Origin: Pseudomonas mohnii
Lineage (GTDB): Bacteria > Pseudomonadota > Gammaproteobacteria > Pseudomonadales > Pseudomonadaceae
Direction: 5' to 3'
Length of the DNA: 64,000 bases
Assembly (NCBI RefSeq): GCF_900105115.1
Contig: NZ_FNRV01000001.1
Coordinates: 868,001 to 932,000, forward strand
The notes under the pieces are model-generated. The model ran no database searches, was not told the origin of the DNA, and saw nothing but the letters and a program-made list of their open reading frames with translations. Position 1 is the stretch's first letter; each line of letters opens with the position of its first letter. Below, piece after piece: positions 26,025 to 33,632 of the stretch. Both the position numbers and the translations under genes were made by a program.

Positions 26025-26843
26025 ATGCCGCTGAAGTTTCACAAGATGCATGCTAATGGCGATGACTTCGTCATCGTGGACTTGCGCAATTCGTCCAACT
26101 CAATGACAGCCAACCTGGCTCGGCGAATGGGTGACCGGAACCGTGGCATCGGGTTCAATCAACTCGCGGTTCTGCTCGATGACGAGAATGCAGATGCGCG
26201 TTTGATGTTTTGGAATGCCGATGGCTCTCCGCTGGACGTTTGTGGCAGCGCGACGCGTGGTGCCGCCGATACGCTGATGCGCGAATCAAACAGTTCGTCG
26301 ATAACGCTTCAAACCAACCGTGGCCTGCTCACTTGCGAACGAACCTCGACCGGCGCTATTTCCGTTGCCATGGGAGAGCCACTTTTCGAGTGGTCGGCTG
26401 TGCCGCTGGCTCAGGCAATGGATACGCGTGCTTTGCCCCTGACGGGCGCTCCGGCGGCTTGCAGCATGGGCAATCCACACTGCACCTTTTTTGTGGATGA
26501 TCTGACAGCCATTGATATAGCGGCGACTGGACCGGCCATTGAATCCCATCCCCTTTTCCCCCTCAGGACAAACGTGCATTTCGTCCAGATCATTAATCGA
26601 AAGTACATTCGCTTGCGAATTTGGGAGCGCTGGGGAGGCATTCCGCTGGGTTCGGGCTCATGCTCTTGCGGTGCCGTTGTTAACGGCATACGACGTGGCT
26701 TGCTGGACGATTGTGTCGAGGTTGAATGTGATGGCGGAACAGTCACCGTACAATGGGATGGCGTGGGAACTGTCTTTCTCACAGGACCGGTAGAGCGCGT
26801 TTTTTCCGGGCTGTACACGAATGCGCTATTACACGCTTTGTGA
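26025..26843 (+). CDS. Divergent diaminopimelate-epimerase (DapF) paralogue
   Basis: The 272 aa product has the DapF fold: MPLKFHKMHANGDDFVIVDL at the start, SMGNPHCTFFVDD in the middle. Cysteines stand at both catalytic sites, Cys73 in DVCGSATRGAA (usually CGNGGR) and Cys215 in SGSCSCGAVVNG (usually ACGTGA). The loop that normally reads ERGAGET is ERWGGIPLGSGS. Both acid/base cysteines are therefore kept, but the substrate-carboxylate-binding Asn/Arg pairs are changed, so a different amino acid may be racemised. Related enzymes with new specificity are known, for example the histidine racemase CntK. I chose ATG at 26025; a longer start at 25971 adds no DapF sequence. Confidence 0.75.
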   Translation: MPLKFHKMHANGDDFVIVDLRNSSNSMTANLARRMGDRNRGIGFNQLAVLLDDENADARLMFWNADGSPLDVCGSATRGAADTLMRESNSSSITLQTNRGLLTCERTSTGAISVAMGEPLFEWSAVPLAQAMDTRALPLTGAPAACSMGNPHCTFFVDDLTAIDIAATGPAIESHPLFPLRTNVHFVQIINRKYIRLRIWERWGGIPLGSGSCSCGAVVNGIRRGLLDDCVEVECDGGTVTVQWDGVGTVFLTGPVERVFSGLYTNALLHAL

Positions 26844-26875
26844 CGGCCACGTCATGATGGACAGGTTACTGCCCC

Positions 26876-27736
26876 TCAAGTGTTCTCTCGAAACGCTCCG
26901 CTATTGCGAAAGCTTCCGGGGGTGACCCCGACTACTTTTTTGAAGGCCCGTGTCATGTGGCTTTGATCGAAGAATCCACAAGCAAAGGCAGCCTCCGTCA
27001 GGCTGGCGCCAGCGCGCAGAAGTTTTTGCACATGCGCGATGCGCTTCTGTATTTGATAGCTGTGCGGCGAAACACCAACGTGCTTCTTGAAAACCCGAAT
27101 GAGGTACAGCGGATCAAGATCAACCAGCTGCGCCAAGGTCTCCAAGGGAATGTCCCGGGCAAAATCGTCTTCCAACTTCTGTTTGATCCGTTTTACCGCC
27201 TGCTGCTCTGATGGCAGGACTGACAAGGCAGGGGCACCGCTGCGCTCGAATACCTGACACACCAGTTCCAGCAAGATGGACTCGCGCTGTAGTCCAGGCG
27301 GCGTCTGCTCGATTAGTTGATGCTGCTGAAGAAAGGTCTGGGCAAAAGCTGGATTTGAGCTGAGTGCTTCTTGAAAAAGATGTACGTGATCGCTGGCCAC
27401 GCGCCCTTGGAACACCGAGCGATTAACCCAGTCTGGATCCAGGTAGAGCATGCGGTACATCCAGCCATTGTCGTGTCCAGGCAGGCCGTCGTGTATCTCG
27501 CCAGGCGTGATGGTAACAACGCTGCCTACCCCGCCCAAGGCATAGCTGCCGCGGTAAAACAGTTTTTCAACCCCTGCGCTTATCACCCCCACCGCATAAC
27601 GGTCGTGCGAGTGCCGACCAAAAGACTGGGTGGTGTACCGCGCCGACAACAGCTCACAGTCGCCTTCGGGAATACGCCAGAAACGCACGAAATCCTTTTC
27701 ATAAAGAGGGTCTTTCAGGCCTTCTGTCTTTTCCAT
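26876..27736 (-). CDS. AraC-family regulator (paralogue B)
   Basis: The product from ATG at 27736 has about 286 aa. It has an AraC-binding N-domain (SFGRHSHDRYAVGVISAGVEK, VVTITPGEIHDGLPGHDNGW) and the double HTH at the C-terminus (PLETLAQLVDLDPLYLIRVFKKHVGV and LTEAAFACGFFDQSHMTRAFKKVVGVTPGSF). An in-frame upstream codon at 27829 would extend it into the divergent GST gene and is not favoured. It resembles the regulator at 23392-24297 in domain plan and in the D/GGLPGHD motif. Probable targets are the DapF-like gene, with which it is convergent, or the GST gene, from which it is divergent. Confidence 0.82.
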   Translation of the reverse strand: MEKTEGLKDPLYEKDFVRFWRIPEGDCELLSARYTTQSFGRHSHDRYAVGVISAGVEKLFYRGSYALGGVGSVVTITPGEIHDGLPGHDNGWMYRMLYLDPDWVNRSVFQGRVASDHVHLFQEALSSNPAFAQTFLQQHQLIEQTPPGLQRESILLELVCQVFERSGAPALSVLPSEQQAVKRIKQKLEDDFARDIPLETLAQLVDLDPLYLIRVFKKHVGVSPHSYQIQKRIAHVQKLLRAGASLTEAAFACGFFDQSHMTRAFKKVVGVTPGSFRNSGAFRENT

Positions 27737-27819
27737 GACTTGTCCAGTTTTGTGCAATACGACTGAAAAATGCGGCCGTAAAGTTAGCACCTGTTTCATA
27801 ACATGCGCTAGGGAAGAAT

Positions 27820-28443
27820 ATGACGGCAAAACTGGTTATAGGGGACTTCAAAAAGTCTTCCTGGTCACTGCGTGCGTGGTTGGTAATGGTGACCGCTGAT
27901 GCTGCATTCGATACGGTACAGATCAAGCTGGAACAGCCTGACACGCATCGCCGAATCAGCGAATACTCACCTTCAGGGAAAGTCCCGGCGCTGTTGTTAG
28001 ACAACGTTGTGATCAACGACAGCCTGGCCATCAGTGAGTACATTGCCGAGGCCTACCCCGATGCCAACCTGTGGCCCCGAGATACGCGTCTAAGGGCATT
28101 GTCGCGTTCCGCCGCGGCTGAAATGCATTCCGGCTTTACCCATCTGCGCACACAAATGGCGTTTGGCCTGGGCGCTGGCGACGATGCCGGTGCGTTGACC
28201 GAAGAAACCAAGGAAGAGATCGCCAGGATTTTTTCCATCTGGGAAGGGTTGCTGGCAGCGAGCCAATCCAGCGCATTCCTGTGCGGCCCGTTCGGCATCG
28301 TGGACGCGATGTTCGCGCCCGTGGTGTTCCGCTTCCGCCGTTATGGCGTCAGCGTGCCGCCAGCACTGCAAAAGTATGTGGATCTGGTGGTGGCTTACGG
28401 GCCGGTTCAACAGTGGCTGAAAAAAGCGGCTGAAGAAGTGTAA
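27820..28443 (+). CDS. Glutathione S-transferase family protein
   Basis: The 207 aa product has a thioredoxin-like N-domain (KLVIGDFKKSSWSLRAWLVM, with SWS as the likely catalytic Ser motif; GKVPALLLDNVVINDSLAISEYIAE holds the cis-Pro and glutathione gamma-Glu site) and an all-helical C-domain. This matches the YfcF/YliJ-like or zeta-like class used for conjugation or peroxide reduction. It is divergent from the AraC gene with 83 bp between starts. A rho-independent hairpin at 28497-28523 follows it. Confidence 0.85.
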   Translation: MTAKLVIGDFKKSSWSLRAWLVMVTADAAFDTVQIKLEQPDTHRRISEYSPSGKVPALLLDNVVINDSLAISEYIAEAYPDANLWPRDTRLRALSRSAAAEMHSGFTHLRTQMAFGLGAGDDAGALTEETKEEIARIFSIWEGLLAASQSSAFLCGPFGIVDAMFAPVVFRFRRYGVSVPPALQKYVDLVVAYGPVQQWLKKAAEEV

Positions 28444-28496
28444 GGCTCAGCCTGAGCACGGATGTTTCAGACCGAATAAAAGTAGAGATCGCGGCA

Positions 28497-28523
28497 ACAG
28501 AAAAGCCCGTGGAGCTTTTCTGT
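28497..28523 (+). terminator. Rho-independent terminator after GST gene
   Basis: ACAGAAAAGC (28497-28506) pairs exactly with GCTTTTCTGT (28514-28523) around a 7-base loop. The T-rich run in the right arm continues as TTTGT. It separates the GST gene from the DMT transporter gene. Confidence 0.7.
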
Positions 28524-28593
28524 TTGTCGGGCGTCGTTGTATCCGTCCAACAGGGAAAGGAGAAATGCGTGTGGGTCGTGTAAGGGGGTGCAC

Positions 28594-29529
28594 ATGTCGC
28601 TAAGTAAAAACCGTGCCATTATCGAATTGACGGTCGGTGGGCTGATGCTCAGCCTCTCGGCATTAGCGGTGGCTTTTGCTCATATCGGTGCCGGAGGAGC
28701 AGGGTTCTATCGAATGCTGTTTGCGTCGATATTGTGTTTCCTGCTGCTCAAAGTCCGCCGGATTCCAGTACTGCTAAAAAGTTATCGAGCCCAACTCTAC
28801 ACCGGCCTGGCTGGGGTGTTTTTGGCCATAGACCTGGTGCTTTGGCATCAGAGTATCTATGTGGTGGGACCCGGCATCGGCTCTATCCTCACCAATTGCC
28901 AGGTGTTTTTCATGACCGTGTTGGGAATGTGCTTGCTCAAGGAGCGGCCTTCGATCTATTTCCTGATCTCCATCCTCCTCGCGTTCGTTGGGCTTTATTT
29001 GCTGCTGGTGCCCGAAATGACGAGTTCGCTGGGTATCAAGGGGGTCGTGTTTGGTGTCTTGTCGGGCCTTGCCTACGCTATTTGCGTTTACTTCCTGAAA
29101 ATCAACACGCAGTTACCTGACGGTGGCGGCGACAAGACTGCCCAGATGCTTAACCTGGGCATTTGGGCAGCGCTGGTGCTGCTCGGTTACGCGATGTTCA
29201 ATGGCGAGAGCCTGGCTATCGTCGACGCCCAGACCTTGGTGATGCTGATCATCTACGGCGTGTTTGTGCAGTTTGTCGGATGGCTGCTGGTCAACCGTTC
29301 GATCGGCTCGATCAGCCTGGGGGTCGCTGGCCTTATCTTGCTGCTGGAACCGGTGATTACTTATTTCATCGACGTGACTTTTCTGGGCAAGGCCAGCTCA
29401 ACCTTCCAAGTGTGCGGAGCGCTATTGACGATCTTCGCGGTTTACATCGGCTCGATCAAACCGCCCGAGAAAGTGCAACCCCTGCCACCAGCAAAGGAGC
29501 AAAAGCGCGCGGGGCCATTGCGGGGCTGA
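28594..29529 (+). CDS. DMT/EamA-family permease
   Basis: The 311 aa product has ten hydrophobic segments in two EamA repeats (FAHIGAGGAGFYRMLFASIL ... GIGSILTNCQVFFMTVLGMCLL; and GVFVQFVGWLLVNRSIGSIS ... GLILLLEPVITYFIDV). This drug/metabolite transporter family exports metabolites across the inner membrane; the substrate is unknown. The ATG at 28594 has AAGGGGG seven bases upstream and the longer upstream reading lacks such a site. Downstream, a GC-rich hairpin at 29568-29588 and the convergent MFS gene follow. Confidence 0.85.
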   Translation: MSLSKNRAIIELTVGGLMLSLSALAVAFAHIGAGGAGFYRMLFASILCFLLLKVRRIPVLLKSYRAQLYTGLAGVFLAIDLVLWHQSIYVVGPGIGSILTNCQVFFMTVLGMCLLKERPSIYFLISILLAFVGLYLLLVPEMTSSLGIKGVVFGVLSGLAYAICVYFLKINTQLPDGGGDKTAQMLNLGIWAALVLLGYAMFNGESLAIVDAQTLVMLIIYGVFVQFVGWLLVNRSIGSISLGVAGLILLLEPVITYFIDVTFLGKASSTFQVCGALLTIFAVYIGSIKPPEKVQPLPPAKEQKRAGPLRG

Positions 29530-29567
29530 GGCCTTCTAATGAGCGACACCGGATGTGCGTTGGGCAC

Positions 29568-29588
29568 CCGCCTCGCCGGCTGAGGCGG
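29568..29588. terminator. GC-rich hairpin after DMT transporter
   Basis: CCGCCTC and GAGGCGG are perfect 7-base arms around a GCCGGCT loop, followed by GTGAAAA rather than a T run. It lies between the convergent DMT and MFS genes, and is probably a terminator of one or both. Confidence 0.45.
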
Positions 29589-29694
29589 TGAAAACCGCGC
29601 TGGAATGCCGGCAAGCAATCAGCGGGTCAACCGTGGGAGAAATACACACCCCATATGGCAGCCATCGAGATTGCGAGTGGCAGGTGCCTGGTTT

Positions 29695-30978
29695 TCACGC
29701 TGATCGTCCCTGATGCGTCGTTGAAAAATGAAAAGTGAGAAACCACAGAACCAGGGCCGTAGCGCTGATCAAAGCGCCCAGCAGGCTGACTGCAATCCAG
29801 CCCCATCGCGCATAAACCTGGGTCGCGGCTGCGGCTCCCAGCGCGCTACCGACCGAATAGAAGCACATGTAGGCGCCGACCATGCGACTTTGGGCGTCGG
29901 GTCGTGCAGCAAAAATGAGGCTCTGATTGGTGACGTGTACGGCTTGCACCGCGAAGTCCAGCAGGACTACGCCGCAGACCAGCGCGATCAGGGACGTTTC
30001 GGCAAACGAGATGGGCAACCAGGACAGCGTCAGGAGCCCCAGCGAAATGCCGGTCACTCGTTGCCCAAGGCCTTGATCGGCCCAGCGCCCGGCTCTACTG
30101 GCAGCAAGGGCCCCGGCGACGCCGGCCAATCCAAACATACCGATGGCAGTGTGTGAAAGCGACAACGGGGGCGCGCTCAACGGCAGTACCATGGATGTCC
30201 ACAGCACAGAAAAAGCGGCAAAGATCAGTAAGGCCAGAAGGCCTCTGGTGCGTAACGTGCGTTCGGTGATGAACAGTCTGAAAAGTGAACGAATGAGCGC
30301 CAGGTAGGAGTCCTGGTGCCTTGACGGCGCCGTGACAGGAACCACTTTCCACAGCACCGCCGCGATGGACACCATCAATCCTGAAGACACGAAGTAAACG
30401 GCGCGCCAGCCCGCGATGTCCGCAATCAGGCCTGAAGTGAAGCGCGCCAGAAGAATACCCAGGACAATTCCACTGGTTACCGTGCCGACGGCCTGCCCGC
30501 GTTGTGAGGGTGTTGCCAGCGCGGCGGCGTATGCCACCAATACCTGAACGACCACTGCCAACAAGCCCATCATGATCATGGCCCCCAACAGGGCCAGCCA
30601 TTGCTGTGCTGCACCGACCGCCGCGAGCGCCACCGCAGACAACAGTACCTGCGTCAGAATCAGCCGTTTACGGTTTACCAAATCGCCCAGCGGGACGATG
30701 AACAGTAACCCCAACGCGTAACCAACCTGAGTGGCCGTCACCACAACGCCGATGATCGATGACGCCACACCCAGGCTCTGGGCCATTGAGTCGAGTAATG
30801 GTTGTGCGAAGTAAACGTTGGCCACTGCCAGTGCACAGGTGACAGAAAACAATAACGTGAGCGACGGGGAAAGCCCTGGAGACCGGTCGCCCCTGCTGCT
30901 TTCGCCGGTATCCGGATGAATCCATCCCGCAGGCTGGCTGGAAAACCGTTTGGTGGCTGAGTCGGCCTCTACTGTCAT
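29695..30978 (-). CDS. MFS transporter (drug-efflux type), divergent from HxlR regulator
   Basis: The 427 aa product has a hydrophilic N-tail then twelve transmembrane segments. LFSVTCALAVANVYFAQPLLDSMA and YALGLLFIVPLGDLVNRKRLI (the motif A loop) mark the DHA-type major facilitator family. ATG at 30978 has a strong GGAGGT six bases upstream; the ATG at 30990 overlaps that site and is less likely. It is divergent from an HxlR-family repressor gene, and the shared region holds a palindrome, so the pair looks like inducible efflux of an electrophile or antimicrobial. The substrate is unknown. Confidence 0.87.
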   Translation of the reverse strand: MTVEADSATKRFSSQPAGWIHPDTGESSRGDRSPGLSPSLTLLFSVTCALAVANVYFAQPLLDSMAQSLGVASSIIGVVVTATQVGYALGLLFIVPLGDLVNRKRLILTQVLLSAVALAAVGAAQQWLALLGAMIMMGLLAVVVQVLVAYAAALATPSQRGQAVGTVTSGIVLGILLARFTSGLIADIAGWRAVYFVSSGLMVSIAAVLWKVVPVTAPSRHQDSYLALIRSLFRLFITERTLRTRGLLALLIFAAFSVLWTSMVLPLSAPPLSLSHTAIGMFGLAGVAGALAASRAGRWADQGLGQRVTGISLGLLTLSWLPISFAETSLIALVCGVVLLDFAVQAVHVTNQSLIFAARPDAQSRMVGAYMCFYSVGSALGAAAATQVYARWGWIAVSLLGALISATALVLWFLTFHFSTTHQGRSA

Positions 30979-30998
30979 GTGCACCTCCATGGCGTTAA

Positions 30999-31021
30999 AC
31001 TGGTTTCAATTAAAAACTAGT
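30999..31021. promoter_or_regulatory. Likely HxlR operator
   Basis: An imperfect 23-base palindrome with outer arms ACTGGTTT and AAAACTAGT and an AATT centre lies between the divergent MFS and HxlR starts. HxlR-family dimers bind such spaced inverted repeats. Its position suits repression of both genes. Confidence 0.5.
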
Positions 31022-31078
31022 ATCCATTGTTGCGGCATTGGGTTTTTAATTGCAACCACATTGCGCAAGGTCAAAAAA

Positions 31079-31537
31079 ATGGAAGAAGACGCCTCACCAC
31101 ACTGCAGCGAATGCCCGGTAGCAAGAACACTGGAGGCCATCGGGGATCGTTGGTCGCTCATGATCATCCGCGACGCTTTTGACGACATTCGCCGATTCAG
31201 CGCATTTCAGAAGAGCCTGGGCGTGGCCAAAAATATTCTGGCATCGCGACTGAAGACGCTGGTCGAGGTCGGGGTATTCGACGTGCGTCCGGCGTCCGAT
31301 GGCAGCGCCTACAAGGAGTACGTCCTTACGGACAAAGGACGGGAGATCTTTCCGGTTGTGGTCAGCATGCGGCAGTGGGGCGAACGTTACCTGTTCAAGC
31401 CGCAGGAGACGCGTTCCGTGCTGTTGGACAACGACTCCGGCCAGCCTCTGATGCCGATGGATGTTCGCTCATCAAACGGTCAAAAACTCGGACCGTCTGA
31501 CTGCCACAGGGTGAGGCTTGTGGGCGGCGAGTCGTGA
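31079..31537 (+). CDS. HxlR-family transcriptional regulator
   Basis: The 152 aa product has an N-terminal HxlR winged helix: HCSECPVARTLEAIGDRWSL, then MIIRDAFDDIRRFSAFQKSL and NILASRLKTLVEVGVFDVRP. Cys residues in HCSEC near residue 8-11 stand where HxlR/YodB-type sensors keep their redox Cys, so thiol sensing is possible. The C-terminal 45 residues (LLDNDSGQPLMPMDVRSSNG) extend the core. ATG at 31079 is used because the domain begins there. It is divergent from the MFS efflux gene, its probable target. Confidence 0.85.
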   Translation: MEEDASPHCSECPVARTLEAIGDRWSLMIIRDAFDDIRRFSAFQKSLGVAKNILASRLKTLVEVGVFDVRPASDGSAYKEYVLTDKGREIFPVVVSMRQWGERYLFKPQETRSVLLDNDSGQPLMPMDVRSSNGQKLGPSDCHRVRLVGGES

Positions 31538-31555
31538 ACAGACAGCAGACTTGCC

Positions 31556-32473
31556 TCACTCCGGAACAACGCCGGGGGAATGAGAGCCGGTGTGCTGGGC
31601 CTGGGCCTGAAGGCGAAACTCACTGGGGCTGCGCTGGGCGTGTTTGCGAAAAAAACGGCTGAAGTAACCGACATCGGAAAACCCCATGCCGTGGGCAATC
31701 TGCTTGACGCTTTGGGCCGAATGGGCCAGTTCGCGTTTGGCTTCGAGGATCAGCCGGGCGTTGATCAGGGTCATGGGGGTCATGCCGAGTTGTTCATGAC
31801 ACAGCCGTCCCAGGGTCACCACGGTGATCCCGAGGGAATTGGCGTAGTCGTGCAGCGAAAGGTGTTCGCGAAAGTGCCGGTTCACCAGTTCGCGAAAGGC
31901 GATCACCTGCTGACTGCGTCGATCGTGACGGTGCGCATGCAAGTCGTGTGTGTATTCGCTCAGGCGCAGCATCTGGATCACCAGCGCCAGCAATAACGAC
32001 ATGCTGCACGCGGTGTGTTCCCGACCACGACCGTGGTACTCCCCATACAACGCCCGATACAGCGGCTCCAGCGGATTATCGGCCGGCTCCCAGTGCGGCA
32101 GCGCAACGACACAGGCTTTCTGGATCTGTGGTAACAGGCCCGGTGAGAGCACTTGGACGATGCTTTCCAGCGGGTGTTGGACGGCGGTGATCACATGCCC
32201 TTCGACCCGTCCGTGCCAGGCGAAGCCATGGACAATCTGCTCAGGAATGTACAGCAGGCACGGCGCCTTGACCTCGACCCGCTGGTTGTCCAGCAGCACC
32301 TCGCCTTCGCCACTTTGCAGGTACAGCATCTGCAACAACCCGTCGTGTCGATGGGCGGCGATCTCCCAGTTATAGGCGCCAGAGCGCAGGGAGATCGATT
32401 CGACATGCAGTGAGTCGTGCCATATCGGCGCCACCGCCTCGCCGTACAGGGCATAGCTGGGAATCTTGTTCAT
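31556..32473 (-). CDS. AraC-family regulator of the PobR type
   Basis: The 305 aa product has an N-terminal cupin sensor domain (AHRHDGLLQMLYLQSGEGEV, YIPEQIVHGFAWHGRVEGHV) and a C-terminal double HTH (LSLHDYANSLGITVVTLGRLCHEQLG and SVKQIAHGMGFSDVGYFSRFFRKHAQRSPSEFR). It resembles AraC-type PobR proteins that sense 4-hydroxybenzoate or similar aromatic acids. It is divergent from the SDR gene that starts the next operon, with 204 bp between, so it is the likely activator of that operon. The effector is not known. Confidence 0.85.
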   Translation of the reverse strand: MNKIPSYALYGEAVAPIWHDSLHVESISLRSGAYNWEIAAHRHDGLLQMLYLQSGEGEVLLDNQRVEVKAPCLLYIPEQIVHGFAWHGRVEGHVITAVQHPLESIVQVLSPGLLPQIQKACVVALPHWEPADNPLEPLYRALYGEYHGRGREHTACSMSLLLALVIQMLRLSEYTHDLHAHRHDRRSQQVIAFRELVNRHFREHLSLHDYANSLGITVVTLGRLCHEQLGMTPMTLINARLILEAKRELAHSAQSVKQIAHGMGFSDVGYFSRFFRKHAQRSPSEFRLQAQAQHTGSHSPGVVPE

Positions 32474-32677
32474 TATTTTTATGTTCTACGGGCACGTGTT
32501 TTCTACCTTAGCGAAGAATCCGCGCGTTGGGCAATTCGCCGTTGATTTGTCGGAAAAGTCTCGACGGTTGAAGGTTTTGTCCATTCTTGTGAGCCGTCCC
32601 ACGCTTCTATCCTGAGCACCGCCTGCTGCCTCCAGTGCAGTGGGCGAACTGTCTTGAAATGCGTGTTGGAGATAACA

Positions 32678-33517
32678 ATGAATAATAACGACCTGCAGAA
32701 AAGCTGGCTGAATCTCGATTCCAGGGTCTGCGTCCTCACGGGCGCAGCCGGCGGTATCGGTGCCGCGATTGCCGCCGCGCTGGTTCGCCAGAACGCCCAT
32801 GTGGTGCTGCTTGATCGCGACGAACAAAAATGCCGCGAGCTGGCCGCCGAACTGGCGCAAAACAGTGAAGCGGATGTCTCTGTGCTGCACTGCGATATTG
32901 CCGACCCCCTCAGCGTGCAACAGGCCGCCGAGCAAGTGCAGGCGCTCCATGGGCGCTGCGATGTACTGATCAACAACGCCAGCGTGCTGCAGGCCGGCGC
33001 GCTTGAAGAGCTGACCCTGGACAACTGGAACCAGGTGCTTTCGGTCAACCTGACGGGCTATCTGTTGTGTGCCCAGGCGTTCGGGCGGCTGATGCTGGCC
33101 CGGCAAAGCGGCAGCATCGTGCACATCGCTTCGATCGCCGCGCATTACCCGCAAACCTTCAGCGGTGCCTACAGTGCAGCCAAGGCCGGGGTCGCCATGC
33201 TGTCGCGGCAGATCGCCGCAGAGTGGGGGCCACGGGGCATTCGCAGCAATGCCATTTGCCCGGGCCTGATTCGCACGCCGCTGTCGGCGGCGTTTTACGC
33301 CGACCCCAAGGTCGAGCAGCAGCGCAAGGCGATGACCGCCAACCAGCGGATCGGCGAGCCCCAGGACATCGCCGATGCCGTCCTCTTCCTCGCGAGCCCG
33401 CGGGCAGCTTATGTCAACGCTGCCGAATTGACCGTCGATGGTGGCCTGGAAAGTATGTTGATGGCGTTGATTCCTCGCCCCGGCTTTGAATCCCCCATGG
33501 CCAGCCGCCAGGCCTGA
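32678..33517 (+). CDS. Short-chain dehydrogenase/reductase, first gene of a ring-acid catabolic operon
   Basis: The 279 aa product is a classical SDR: TGAAGGIG (NAD(P) binding) at about residue 21, NNAS (NNAG position), the catalytic Ser/Tyr/Lys in HIASIAAHYPQTFSGAYSAAKAG, and the ICPGLIRTPL loop. The Asp in VVLLDRDEQK at the end of beta-2 favours NAD(H). The start at 32678 follows TTGGAG. It probably oxidises a secondary alcohol on the way into the pathway. The downstream flavoprotein starts about 115 bp further on; the two are probably one transcript. Confidence 0.87.
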   Translation: MNNNDLQKSWLNLDSRVCVLTGAAGGIGAAIAAALVRQNAHVVLLDRDEQKCRELAAELAQNSEADVSVLHCDIADPLSVQQAAEQVQALHGRCDVLINNASVLQAGALEELTLDNWNQVLSVNLTGYLLCAQAFGRLMLARQSGSIVHIASIAAHYPQTFSGAYSAAKAGVAMLSRQIAAEWGPRGIRSNAICPGLIRTPLSAAFYADPKVEQQRKAMTANQRIGEPQDIADAVLFLASPRAAYVNAAELTVDGGLESMLMALIPRPGFESPMASRQA

Positions 33518-33632
33518 CCTCCGTTCGGCCGATGATGGCCGACTCCGAATCCCCCAGCGAACCTGTGCCTGTCGTCCTGTCGATGGCGACCACGGCGAGC
33601 GTTCGGCTGGCTTTTACCGAGAGAGACTGACT

